10,347 nt of DNA from CAADGY01 sp900696665 (GCA_035063885.1 JAPSFM010000154.1:1-10347), one strand, 5' to 3'. Positions 1 through 9,982 are shown, counted from the first letter of the stretch. The notes: a model not told the origin generated them from the letters alone. A program made the numbers and translations.

Positions 1-816
1 TTTGTTCCCTTGCTTGGTCAAGCGCCCGTGCACGATTCGATTGCCTGATGCGTAGCTCGACGGCACCAGACCCGTGTACGAGGCGAACTTCTTCGCCTCG
101 CGAAAACGTGTCATCTCCTCAACTTCCCAGCGAACCAGCACCGATAGGAACGTTCCGATGCCCGGCACACTCGCGAGCAGACGCACTATTTCATCTCCCT
201 GTGCCAGCCGCTTGAGCAATCCATCCGTGGCCGCAATCTGCTGTTGCAGCGCGTCCATCATTTTTAAGCTCTGCCTGAGTAGGGACCCGTCTGGTTCGGG
301 TAGATTTACGGTCCTCAGCCACTCATCTCCGCTGCTACCGAACAGATCCGTCACCTTCGGCAGTTCCACAGAGTGCTGCACGAGCAGTGCTCGAATACGG
401 TTTTTCAGCATCGTTCGAAGCCGGGTAAAAAACATTCGCTGTCGCAATACCCCTTCACGCGCCCGCGTTTCTCTTGACGATGCGTGAGCCTGCGGTATCA
501 GATCAGCGCGGAGCAAGTGCGCCAAGGTCTCCGAATCAATCTCATCCGTCTTGATTCGCGCCCCGGCGATCGCGCGGACCTTCAATGGATGTGCAAGCAC
601 CACCTCGTCGGCGACTTGGCCCAACCAGTCGTACATCGGCGCCCAACTGTAGCTCGCCTCAACCACAGCCTTCAGCGGTTCTTGATAGCCCTCAAGGGCC
701 TGCCGGACTGCTGCCTCGCAACTCAAAATGCGCTTCCGTTTCAGAATTTTCCCAGTCGCATCCACGACTGTGATCTGAGACGCCGATTTATGCGCATCAA
801 CCCCGACGTACAGCAT
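1..816 (-). CDS. IS110-family transposase, C-terminus cut by window edge
   Basis: This frame stays open for 272 codons from an ATG at 816 to the window edge. It catalyses insertion and excision of an IS110 element, a family whose recombinase is guided by a bridge RNA. The N-terminal RuvC-like DEDD domain shows D7 (YVGVDAHKS), E53 (VVEAS), and D91 and D94 (KTDEIDSETLAHLL), so all four acidic residues are present. A linker of about 115 residues rich in Leu, Arg and Gln follows. The Transposase_20 region then has the helix-hairpin-helix-like LLASVPGIGTFLSVL (213-227), the family signature FASYTGLVPSSYASGN (244-259) and HGRLTKQGNK (263-272). The Ser before Gly at 257 is the candidate catalytic serine. 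Family members are usually somewhat over 300 residues, so several dozen C-terminal residues lie outside the window. The start is supported by GGGAGG (complement of 825-830), 8 nt upstream. No frameshift or stop is seen, so the enzyme may be active. Confidence 0.93.
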   Translation of the reverse strand, partial: MLYVGVDAHKSASQITVVDATGKILKRKRILSCEAAVRQALEGYQEPLKAVVEASYSWAPMYDWLGQVADEVVLAHPLKVRAIAGARIKTDEIDSETLAHLLRADLIPQAHASSRETRAREGVLRQRMFFTRLRTMLKNRIRALLVQHSVELPKVTDLFGSSGDEWLRTVNLPEPDGSLLRQSLKMMDALQQQIAATDGLLKRLAQGDEIVRLLASVPGIGTFLSVLVRWEVEEMTRFREAKKFASYTGLVPSSYASGNRIVHGRLTKQGNK

Positions 817-940
817 CGTGCGTACCTCCCTATGCGCAATGCTTATCACCTCTGCCGCGAGTCCACAATCGGTTTTCATCGTACCTGTCTATTCCGGAAG
901 CCGCCTCCCGGAGCTTAGCGCCGGCCGTAGGGCTAGGCGA
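817..940 (-). ncRNA. possible IS110 left-end non-coding region / bridge RNA
   Basis: In IS110-group elements the guide (bridge) RNA is encoded in the non-coding end upstream of the transposase. The matching stretch here is at most 127 bp and contains no gene. It can fold into two neighbouring stem-loops. In one, 893-897 pairs with 908-912 (TCCGG/CCGGA), plus two inner pairs. In the other, 914-919 pairs with 932-937 (six pairs including one G-U). The last 8-13 nt before the transposase start carry a good Shine-Dalgarno (GGGAGG). The position fits a bridge RNA. The short length and the unknown element boundary mean this is only a candidate, and the stem nearest the isomerase could instead belong to that gene's 3' end. 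Confidence 0.25.
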
Positions 941-943
941 CAT

Positions 944-2404
944 TTATCTCGTCTCCTTTGTGACGATGACACTCTCGATGTCCAGGGCATCGGCGATGCG
1001 GCGCAGTGATTCGGCATGATGGCCCACACCGAGGGCGAAATGATGCGTGGGTCCTTCGTAGACCCATCGCTTGAGGAAGGCGCGGATGTCCGGGCCGAAG
1101 AAGCCGCGCGTATTGGTATTGCCCGTGGCGGGAATGGGACCGCGGACACTTTCGCCTTCGGCCAGGACAAACTTGAACCGGCCATCGGCCTTGATCCCGA
1201 TACTGAGCATGGTAATGGGACCGGCCTTGATGCAGAACTCCACGCTGGCGCCGCCGCCGGGTTTGCCGTGGTATTTCAGCAAGGAGCGCAGTACGGGTTT
1301 GCCGTCGGCAATGTTGATGTGGTGCGGACCGTCATGGCCGACCAGAACAAAGCCCTCGCGGAAATCGACGGGATGGAACTCCGCAAAGCTGCCCCCAATG
1401 TCCAGGCGGTCCATCAGTAGCATTGCAATACAGGTCTTCAGGTCGGACTCGCCGCACATGGGAAAGCCGGCGGCGGTGAGCAGCGAGTTGCCGACGATGA
1501 GGTTCGTGACAAGCTGGCGTAGCGGGCTGCCAGGTTCGCCTTCATAGTAGTAGGCAAGGCCGTCGAGTTCGTGATGGACGATGAAGCGGTCGAGCCCAAC
1601 AGCGGCGCGGGCGGCTGTGCGTAGATCTTCGGCCGTCAGACGGGTGGTGACGGGATCGGCGCCGGGGTCCGGTGTATCGAAGAGTTGTAGGATTTCGGTG
1701 GATTTGCGCTCGATCTCGGCCTCGGTAACGTCGCGGCTCAAACGGAGCAGATCGTCAGCTTCGGTTTGAACGATGTGGCAGCCGAAGGCTGCCGTGAGAG
1801 AGGCTTGGTCGGTCTGCATGTCGAACATGTGCTCAATGGGATGGCCGAAATGGCCGATGCGGGCGCGCTTGACATCGTGCAAGGCCATCGCGATGCTGCA
1901 CCAGGCCGCGATTTCAGTCTCCGCAACAGGATCGCCGTGAAGAGTGCCGAGAATCACTTCCGGCGGGCGCTTACCCATGCGGATCGCTACACCAAGAAAC
2001 TCGGGCACCGAACAGAAGTCGTCGTTCGCCAGTTGGATGTGTGTCGTGGCGCGGGGATAGTCCAACGCCGCGAGCGGCTGCAGGGCCACAAGCACAATGG
2101 GGACATCGACGTTGCGAATGATCGCCGCAAAGCTGGCCGATGTGGCATAGGTCAGCATGTCACAGAAGATGAGATCGAGGTCCGCCGCCTTGAGGCGAGG
2201 GACCAGGGTGTAGGCGTCCTGCGCCTTATCCACCAGGCCAAAGTTCTGGACCGTGGCGCCCGTCGCCTCGACACGGCCGACGAGGATATCGAGCTTGGCC
2301 GTCAACTCCTCCAGCAGTCCCGGGAACTGTGCCCAGTAAACGTGATAACCTACGCCGAATACTCCGATTTGGGCCGTGCGTGGTTTCCTGCGGGGAATGT
2401 TCAT
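944..2404 (-). CDS. AraA-like sugar isomerase (L-arabinose/L-fucose isomerase superfamily)
   Basis: The 486-residue protein belongs to the L-arabinose/L-fucose isomerase superfamily, cytosolic Mn-dependent aldose-ketose isomerases. All four metal ligands of E. coli AraA (E306, E333, H350, H450) have counterparts: E319 in CGESDLKTCIAML, E342 in GGSFAEFHPVDF, H357 in VLVGHDGP, and H454/H455 in GPTHHFAL. The N-terminal part (about 10-200) is the Rossmann-like substrate region, including IGVFGVGYHVYW and FCDMLTYATSASFAAI. Length is close to that of AraA (500), but the sequence between the motifs is divergent, so the sugar cannot be named. The ATG at 2404 is preferred over the ATG at 2464. It gives the stop/start overlap ATGA with the upstream transporter (2401-2404), which suggests translational coupling, and the extra 20 residues match nothing typical. 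The insertion sequence lies directly downstream. Confidence 0.82.
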   Translation of the reverse strand: MNIPRRKPRTAQIGVFGVGYHVYWAQFPGLLEELTAKLDILVGRVEATGATVQNFGLVDKAQDAYTLVPRLKAADLDLIFCDMLTYATSASFAAIIRNVDVPIVLVALQPLAALDYPRATTHIQLANDDFCSVPEFLGVAIRMGKRPPEVILGTLHGDPVAETEIAAWCSIAMALHDVKRARIGHFGHPIEHMFDMQTDQASLTAAFGCHIVQTEADDLLRLSRDVTEAEIERKSTEILQLFDTPDPGADPVTTRLTAEDLRTAARAAVGLDRFIVHHELDGLAYYYEGEPGSPLRQLVTNLIVGNSLLTAAGFPMCGESDLKTCIAMLLMDRLDIGGSFAEFHPVDFREGFVLVGHDGPHHINIADGKPVLRSLLKYHGKPGGGASVEFCIKAGPITMLSIGIKADGRFKFVLAEGESVRGPIPATGNTNTRGFFGPDIRAFLKRWVYEGPTHHFALGVGHHAESLRRIADALDIESVIVTKETR

Positions 2405-3615
2405 ACCAGTCCTTTGATAGTGGGAGGTGTCTTGAAGCGGCGTCCTCCAGCCAGTATTAGCCATGCCGCCGGGTAAAGAACGGACGAGACCAGGAAGACG
2501 GGCGTAAAGCCCGCCTGATCTACGACAGGCCCGACGACCAGGTTGGATAGCATGCCGGCGATGCCGCCACAGGTCCCGGTGAGGCCGACCGCCGTAGCTA
2601 CTTCCGATGGCGCCGCTGTGTCGCCGATAAGCGTGATGAAGTTGGCGATCCAGATGCCGTGTGCGAGCATGAGGACCGACATCAGAGTAATCGCAGAAGC
2701 AGCACTACCGGCAGTGGAGGCAAGCCATGAGGCCGGCGTCAGCAGCGCCGCGGCCAGCATAAGTGACATGCGCGCTCTATAGGGCTTGATGCCGCGGCGC
2801 ACCAAAAGGTCGGAGAGACGCCCGGCAGCGATGTTCATGATACCAAGGGCAAAGAACGGGATCCACGTCAGGCTGCCGATCTCCGCAAGGGAAAGGCCGC
2901 GCTCGCGGGACAGATACTGCGGGATCCAGAACATGTAGAAGTAAAAAACCGGATCAAAGAAGAACCGCGCCAGCATGAAGCGGCGGATTTCGGGCTTCGC
3001 AAGCAGGGTCCGGAAACTTGTTCCCTGCTGCGGCGTGGGGTTTGCGGCGGTGTGGGGAAGTCCGCGAAAGGCAAATTGCCAGGCCACCAGCCAGAGCAGC
3101 CCCAGCAGGGCCGTGGCGGCGAAGGCGCCGCGCCAACCGAACAGGGAGGTCCACCACACCGTGAGGGGAGGCGCCAGCACTGCTCCGAATGCGGACCCGC
3201 CGTTAGCGAAGCCCACCGCGAGGGCACGCTGTAGCGGCGGCATCCACTCCACCGCGCCCTTGGTAGCGGCGGGGAAGCATGCCCCTTCTCCCACACCAAG
3301 GACGAAGCGAGAGATCCCCAGCGCCCACGGTCCGTTGGCGAGTGCATGCGCGGCGCTGGCCAGCGACCAAAGCCCCACCGAAAGGGCCAGCCCCAAGCGC
3401 GTACCCAGAGCGTCCATCAGCCGCCCGCCAAGCGAGAACATCACCGTGTAGCTCAACACGAAAGCGAACACGACGCGCGAGTACGCCGCGTTGCTCATGT
3501 GAAAAGCCCGCGTAAGCTCCGGTGCCAGGACGCTGAGTACCTGTCGGTCCAGGAAGCTCAGCGCCGTAGCGAAGAACAGTAGTGTGCACAGCAGCCATGC
3601 TCGGCGCGGCGGCAT
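2401..3615 (-). CDS. MFS transporter, anion:cation symporter (DgoT/ExuT-like) family
   Basis: This is a 404-residue inner-membrane permease with about twelve hydrophobic segments, likely a proton symporter for a sugar acid or related sugar. TM1 has SFLDRQVLSVLAPE (20-33). The loop 2-3 MFS signature GGRLMDALGTRLG is at 63-75. TM4 has LGVGEGACFPAATKG (106-120), the hallmark of the hexuronate/galactonate transporters. D23, R24, Y56 and E110 sit at the same spacing as D46, R47, Y79 and E133 of E. coli DgoT, the residues tied to proton coupling and substrate binding. The ATG at 3615 was chosen because TM1 then starts at the usual distance and the stop of the upstream receptor remnant lies 5 bp away. 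No clear Shine-Dalgarno is seen, which fits coupling. The stop overlaps the isomerase start, so the two genes form one unit, transport followed by isomerisation. The substrate is unknown. Confidence 0.88.
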   Translation of the reverse strand: MPPRRAWLLCTLLFFATALSFLDRQVLSVLAPELTRAFHMSNAAYSRVVFAFVLSYTVMFSLGGRLMDALGTRLGLALSVGLWSLASAAHALANGPWALGISRFVLGVGEGACFPAATKGAVEWMPPLQRALAVGFANGGSAFGAVLAPPLTVWWTSLFGWRGAFAATALLGLLWLVAWQFAFRGLPHTAANPTPQQGTSFRTLLAKPEIRRFMLARFFFDPVFYFYMFWIPQYLSRERGLSLAEIGSLTWIPFFALGIMNIAAGRLSDLLVRRGIKPYRARMSLMLAAALLTPASWLASTAGSAASAITLMSVLMLAHGIWIANFITLIGDTAAPSEVATAVGLTGTCGGIAGMLSNLVVGPVVDQAGFTPVFLVSSVLYPAAWLILAGGRRFKTPPTIKGLV

Positions 3616-3620
3616 CGTGG

Positions 3621-3719
3621 TCAGAACATGAATCGTAGCGCAAACTGCGTGATGCGTGCTGGCTGCGGCGAAACCTGCCGCCGGGCGCACTGGATCCTGA
3701 CTACTTCAAAATCGGGTCT
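3621..3719 (-). pseudogene. remnant of a TonB-dependent receptor C-terminus
   Basis: Reading toward the transporter, an open stretch of 32 codons ends ARITQFALRFMF followed by TGA at 3623-3621. Alternating polar/hydrophobic residues with a terminal Phe are the signature of the last strand of an outer-membrane beta-barrel. In particular, tails of the form QFALRFxF are familiar from the large Oar-like, carboxypeptidase-regulatory TonB receptors of Acidobacteriota. In the same frame a TAG at 3722-3720 closes the reading frame upstream, and no receptor-like sequence continues in any minus-strand frame. The stop lies 5 bp before the transporter ATG, the spacing expected inside one operon. The best explanation is a receptor gene deleted except for its last codons. 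The assignment rests on about a dozen residues. Confidence 0.45.
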
Positions 3720-3981
3720 CTACAGCCTGCTCGCGGCTGAGAGCGCGGGCGCATCCACCGCTGCGAGTTCAAGCCGGGCGATGCGGCGCGCCGCAGTCAG
3801 GGTGCTCTGTTTTCCTCACCGGGCCGCTGCTCGGGTTGTCTTCGGATCTGTCCCTGGGGAGCGCGGCTCCTCCGGAGCATCGATATCAACCAATCCCGCT
3901 CTCGCGTCGTGACTCTCAAAAACCGGACATTTCTATTTGACGTGGATATGAATTTGAGACATGGGAAAGGCCTGCGGGCGG
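3720..3981. other. gene-free stretch with possible insertion-sequence scar
   Basis: No convincing gene lies between the receptor remnant and the end of ribonuclease J. A plus-strand ORF at 3628-3912 has a low-complexity Ala/Ser/Arg product with no recognisable family. A hairpin at 3866-3878 (GCTCC, loop TCC, GGAGC) lacks a following T-run, so it is not a classical terminator for RNase J. At 3921-3938 the sequence ACCGGACATTTCTATTTG resembles subterminal repeats recalled from some IS21-type elements. Only one copy is present and no transposase or ATPase gene is seen. Confidence 0.35.
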
Positions 3982-5652
3982 CTACACTTCCAGAATTACG
4001 GGCATGATCAGCGGACGGCGGGAGGTCTGCTTGTTCAGAAAACGCTTCAGGTCGGCCCGGATCTTCTCCTGCATCACACCCCAATCGGCGCGTTCTTCGG
4101 GGCTCGATATCTCGATCGTACGTGCAACAACCTGGCGGGCATCCTGCAATACTTCTGAGCCGTTCTCCCTCGCTACGAATCCGCGGCTGACGATTTCGGG
4201 CAGCCCTTCGGGCCTACCCGTGTTTTTGTCAATAGCGATGATCGGCAGGACAATTCCGTCCTCGGAAAGGTGGCGGCGGTCGCGGATCACGATATCCTCA
4301 ACCACCTCATCGACAGAACCGGAATCGATGCAAACGCGGCCCACCGTAACTTTCTCACCCTTACGCGCACCGTGGCGGTCAATTTCGAGCGTCTCGCCGG
4401 TTTCGAGAACGAAGGAACGTTCCATCCCCTGGTGCAGAAGGTGCCGGGCCAGCGATGCATGCTTTGCAAGTTGGCGGTATTCTCCGTGAATGGGCACAAA
4501 ATATCGCGGGCGGACCAGGTTCAGGATTAGCTTCAACTCCTCCGCGCTGGCGTGGCCGGATACATGGATGGGCGGGTTCATCGAGCCATACACCAACTCC
4601 GCTCCCCGGCGGGCGAGATGGTTGATCATCCGGTAAATCGCCTTTTCATTGCCGGGAATGATGCGCGAGCTCAGTACAACCGTGTCCTGAGGCTGGATCG
4701 ACAAGTGCTTGTGGCTATCCACGGCCACCCGGGAAAGCGACGACATCGGCTCGCCCTGTGTGCCGGATATGACAACGGTTACCTTGCTGCGGTCCGTCTG
4801 GTTGATGTCCTGCGGACGCAGGAGGATCCCATCCGGTATGCTCAGCAACCCGAGATGATGAGCAATCTCCGTGGTGGTCAGCATGCTGCGCCCAAGGAAG
4901 GCTACTTTCCGGCCAGCCTGGGCGGAAAGGTCCAGAATCTGCTGGAGCCGGTGAATGGACGAGCTAAAACATGCGATCACAACACGCTTGTCCGCCCTGG
5001 TCAGGATGTCTTCCAGACGGGGACGAATCGCCAGTTCACTTTCTGTGTAGCCGGGCCGGTCGACGTTAGTGGAATCTGACAGCAGCAGCAGGACGCCCTG
5101 CTTTCCGTAATCGGCGAACGTGTGGAGGTCGAACAGAAGATTGTCGGTCGGGGTGGGGTCGACTTTGAAGTCCCCGGTGTGAATCACCACTCCCAAGGGT
5201 GTGCGAATCGCGAGTGCCAGTGCGCTTACGATGGAATGCGTTACGTTGATGAATTCAATCTCGAACGCACCGATTGTGATGCGTTCTCCCGCCTTTATGC
5301 GATTGAGCCGTACCGTCTCCTGAACGTCGTGTTCCTCGAGGCGTCTTGCGACGAGAGCCAGCGTGAACGCGGTCCCATAGATGGGGACATTCAGTTCAGC
5401 GAGAAGGAAGGGAACTCCTCCGATGTGATCTTCATGGCCGTGGGTGAGGATAACTGCACGAACGTGCTCCCGGTTTTCAGCCAGATAAGTGAAATCCGGT
5501 GTAACGATATCCACGCCAAGGAGTTCTGCGTCGGGGAACATCATACCGGCGTCAATTACGATAATGTCGTCGCCGTAGCGCAACGCCATGCAATTCATCC
5601 CGAACTCGCCGAGACCGCCGAGCGGGATTACCTGTAAAAGGCTGTCTGCCAT
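3982..5652 (-). CDS. rnj: ribonuclease J
   Basis: This 556-residue metallo-beta-lactamase/beta-CASP RNase acts as both an endonuclease and a 5'-3' exonuclease, and is a main mRNA-decay and RNA-maturation enzyme in bacteria that use it. The N-terminal region begins LLQVIPLGGLGEFGMN. The zinc-binding motif HGHEDHIGG is at 71-79 (H71, H73, D75, H76), followed by H139 (NVTHS) and D161 (HTGDFKVD). The beta-CASP part contains the ISGTQGEP stretch (295-302) and SGHAS with H367, and the final metal ligand region PIHGEYRQL has H389. A C-terminal domain follows after about 440 (VCIDSGSVDEV). Length and motif order match the RNase J family, and nothing appears to be missing. The ATG at 5652 is preferred over an upstream TTG at 5697 because the family starts about ten residues before LGGLGE. 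It appears to be transcribed alone, from the promoter at 5819-5847. Confidence 0.95.
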   Translation of the reverse strand: MADSLLQVIPLGGLGEFGMNCMALRYGDDIIVIDAGMMFPDAELLGVDIVTPDFTYLAENREHVRAVILTHGHEDHIGGVPFLLAELNVPIYGTAFTLALVARRLEEHDVQETVRLNRIKAGERITIGAFEIEFINVTHSIVSALALAIRTPLGVVIHTGDFKVDPTPTDNLLFDLHTFADYGKQGVLLLLSDSTNVDRPGYTESELAIRPRLEDILTRADKRVVIACFSSSIHRLQQILDLSAQAGRKVAFLGRSMLTTTEIAHHLGLLSIPDGILLRPQDINQTDRSKVTVVISGTQGEPMSSLSRVAVDSHKHLSIQPQDTVVLSSRIIPGNEKAIYRMINHLARRGAELVYGSMNPPIHVSGHASAEELKLILNLVRPRYFVPIHGEYRQLAKHASLARHLLHQGMERSFVLETGETLEIDRHGARKGEKVTVGRVCIDSGSVDEVVEDIVIRDRRHLSEDGIVLPIIAIDKNTGRPEGLPEIVSRGFVARENGSEVLQDARQVVARTIEISSPEERADWGVMQEKIRADLKRFLNKQTSRRPLIMPVILEV

Positions 5653-5812
5653 AGATATATTCCGAGTATAGCCAACAGAGGTCTTAATTGAGGGCAAATG
5701 CGACGATGCTCACCCGGTAGGGGTGAGCATCAGTCACGACCCTGCCGTAACAGGGCTGATGTTCAATGGGAGAATCAGAAATCGACGGAACGCAACCGTC
5801 AAAATCTGGTTT
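5653..5812 (-). promoter_or_regulatory. structured 5' leader of ribonuclease J
   Basis: The predicted transcript runs about 160 nt before the RNase J start and can form three hairpins. In transcript order: 5800-5784 (GACGG, 7-nt loop, CCGTC); 5755-5740 (CCCTG, loop TTACGG, CAGGG), with outer arms at 5756-5761 and 5728-5733 that could extend it; and 5731-5705, a perfect 11-bp stem (GATGCTCACCC) around a 5-nt loop. The outer arm of the second hairpin shares bases 5728-5731 with the third stem, so the full forms exclude each other. No T-run follows any of them. No known riboswitch was recognised. Structured leaders controlling RNases are known for other enzymes (RNase E); a similar role here is inference. 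Confidence 0.4.
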
Positions 5813-5818
5813 GATTGG

Positions 5819-5847
5819 ATATTATGACCTACGCGGCGGGAAGTCAA
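5819..5847 (-). promoter_or_regulatory. likely sigma-70 promoter for ribonuclease J
   Basis: On the minus strand TTGACT (complement of 5842-5847, five of six consensus bases) is followed after exactly 17 bp by TAATAT (complement of 5819-5824, four of six). CATAAT overlaps it, two bases closer to the -35. Transcription would start near 5812. A second -10-like hexamer, TATACT (complement of 5664-5669), lies just before the ATG but has no matching -35. Confidence 0.5.
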
Positions 5848-6000
5848 GTAAAAAACACCTCGAGCGATTTTCATTGCCAACTTGTTTATTATCTGAAATT
5901 TAGGCTAGATAGCTAACAATTCGGTGGATAGTCTCCTGGGGCTTCGGATCTCATCTGAAGCTTTCAATTTTACTAAGTTCTATCAACGGAAATATAGGAC
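5848..6000. other. AT-rich spacer, weak terminator signals
   Basis: No gene is seen here. Reading from the DUF6599-like gene, an imperfect 8-pair hairpin lies at 5961-5941 without a T-run. Further on, a small weak hairpin at 5866-5856 is followed directly by six T residues (complement of 5850-5855). One of these may end the secA transcript, but neither is strong. On the plus strand the 5941-5961 hairpin is followed by a T-rich tract, yet no plus-strand gene precedes it. Confidence 0.3.
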
Positions 6001-6971
6001 TTACCGGTCTCCCAAGTGAAGCGTAATCATCGCTTCATCAGCATTTTTACTACCAAGCCAGCGGCTGCGGAACACGCGAAGTCCTCCAAACGCAAAACCG
6101 AGCAAGACCGAGACTGCCAGGAGCAAGCCGATCAGAAGCATAATGTGGAGGATGAGGGTTCCGATGTTTTCCGGTTGGGCCGTGGCGGTTTCGTTCCAGG
6201 TCAGGTTGGCCTGATAACGAACCACTGAGAGCAAGCGCTCGGCGGCATCGGGGTGATTTCCGGCAAAAACGACCGCCAGCAGCGGCCCGGATCGCTTCAC
6301 CACGGCGCCGGACAGCTTCTCAAACTCCAGCAGCCTTTCCCTGGCGATCTGGGGTGTCGGGTAGGAGAATACGGCGAGTGACAATTCTCCGGCACGGGTG
6401 CGGAAAGTACCGACCTGAGCCTCCACTCCGTAGTGGAAGCCTGCAACCGAGGGCGGCACGCGCGGGTAGAATCGTTCGAGCGATACCGGACCCGTGACGA
6501 AGCGTTCCGAATTCGGAACCAGACCGTCTTGAGGCAAATCGTCTTTCAGCGCGGGCAAGGGCGACAGATCGAGCCGCGGGATGACCGCGATGAGCGGCTC
6601 CAACTCCTTTGGATCCGGTCTGCGTCCTTCGAACTCGATCAGGTAGTTGCCATAGGCGAGCAGGGTCCGCCCAGCAGCCTCCACCGCGAGACCTCGTAAT
6701 TCGAGCGGCTTAGCGTCCGGGGGTCTCAGCCACTGGAAGGCAGCCAGTGCCCCGGTTGGATCCGAAAACCGGTAGGCCGTAGCGGTAAACCGGCTGCCCG
6801 AAGATTGATAAACAGTCTGCTCGCTTTCCTGGAGGCCGTATTCGTTCCACAACGCGGGATCAAGAAGAGTTGCCGGACGATTCGATGTTTTGTCAAACCC
6901 CCAGAAATGGTCGGGCCATATCGCCGCGTGCAGCGCGAAGGCGAAGATAAACAGCAGGCAAATTGCAGAAT

Positions 6972-6987
<16 letters not shown>
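6001..6987 (-). CDS. DUF6599-like exported, membrane-anchored protein
   Basis: This 328-residue protein has no known function. Residues 1-22 (RILNSAICLLFIFAFALHAA) form a signal peptide or N-terminal anchor. The body begins with WPDHFWGFDKT, then ALWNEYGLQESEQTVY and ATAYRFSDPTGALAAFQWLRP, a pattern recalled from DUF6599 proteins of Acidobacteriota. A second, related-looking part around 150-265 again has a YxxxP...FHYGVEA stretch and a batch of short strands. A single strong transmembrane segment lies at about 276-302, followed by a basic R-R-W stretch and a short tail. The likely topology is an extracytoplasmic domain between two membrane segments. The start ATG lies inside the end of secA (16-bp overlap), so it is probably co-transcribed and coupled. 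A role in secretion is not shown by this. Only a weak Shine-Dalgarno (GGAAAG) precedes it. Confidence 0.7.
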
Positions 6988-9794
<2,807 letters not shown>

Positions 9795-9982
9795 GGGGGG
9801 GTCTTATTTCTATTTTACTCTAGCGGGAGCGGTGCTCTTGCGGTTTTGACGGCCGCTAGCGCCGAAACCCGGATCCGGCTCCCTTTCGGCGCCGCGGGCC
9901 GGGGATGGGAGCTATGAGGCCGGGGTTTTCCGGCCGCCCGGCATGAGTGTGAATTATCGTAGAATTTTTTGTTTCCATCCGC
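9795..9982 (-). promoter_or_regulatory. GC-rich secA upstream region with stem-loops
   Basis: This spacer lies between two divergent units. A perfect 9-bp inverted repeat (GCGCCGAAA at 9859-9867, TTTCGGCGC at 9884-9892) encloses the 10-bp palindrome CCGGATCCGG (9869-9878). A second hairpin is at 9918-9935 (GGCCGG/CCGGCC). A third, wider repeat pairs CTAGCGG (9820-9826) with CCGCTAG (9853-9859). Nearer the gene, TAAAAT (complement of 9812-9817) resembles a -10 box but has no good -35; GATAAT, the complement of 9953-9958, is another candidate -10. The secA promoter therefore stays undecided. No T-run follows the stems. Confidence 0.4.

Larger units (their letters stand above)
1..940 (-). mobile_element. 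IS110-family insertion sequence, left-end side
   Basis: The element is defined by the transposase at 1-816. Its outer boundary must lie between the transposase start and the isomerase stop codon at 944, because the isomerase has a complete family-like C-terminus. IS110 elements lack long terminal inverted repeats, so the exact end cannot be read from one copy. The boundary given is therefore an upper limit. The element sits directly behind the sugar module and has not broken it. Confidence 0.6.

Noticed and set aside
74..918. Plus-strand ORFs at 74-487 and 484-918
   Set aside because: Both are shadows of the IS110 transposase, which reads cleanly on the minus strand with all family motifs.
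1766..2476. Plus-strand ORF of 236 codons opposite the isomerase
   Set aside because: It is antisense to a gene with intact active-site motifs and resembles no family.
3616..3690. GTG start at 3690 for the transporter (25 extra residues)
   Set aside because: The extension is not family-like, overlaps the receptor remnant in another frame, and has only a poorly spaced AGGA.
4552..5637. Plus-strand ORFs of 175 and 171 codons
   Set aside because: They lie opposite the RNase J catalytic motifs and encode nothing recognisable.
5653..5697. TTG start at 5697 for ribonuclease J
   Set aside because: It adds 15 residues beyond the family N-terminus, and an ATG at 5652 fits better.
5705..5731. 11-bp hairpin as an intrinsic terminator
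   Set aside because: No T-run follows on either strand, and it lies inside the predicted RNase J leader.
5705..5755. Tandem hairpins as a mini-ykkC (guanidine-II) riboswitch
   Set aside because: That class needs an ACGR loop in both hairpins. Only one loop contains ACGG, in a longer loop, and the other (CTACC) does not fit.
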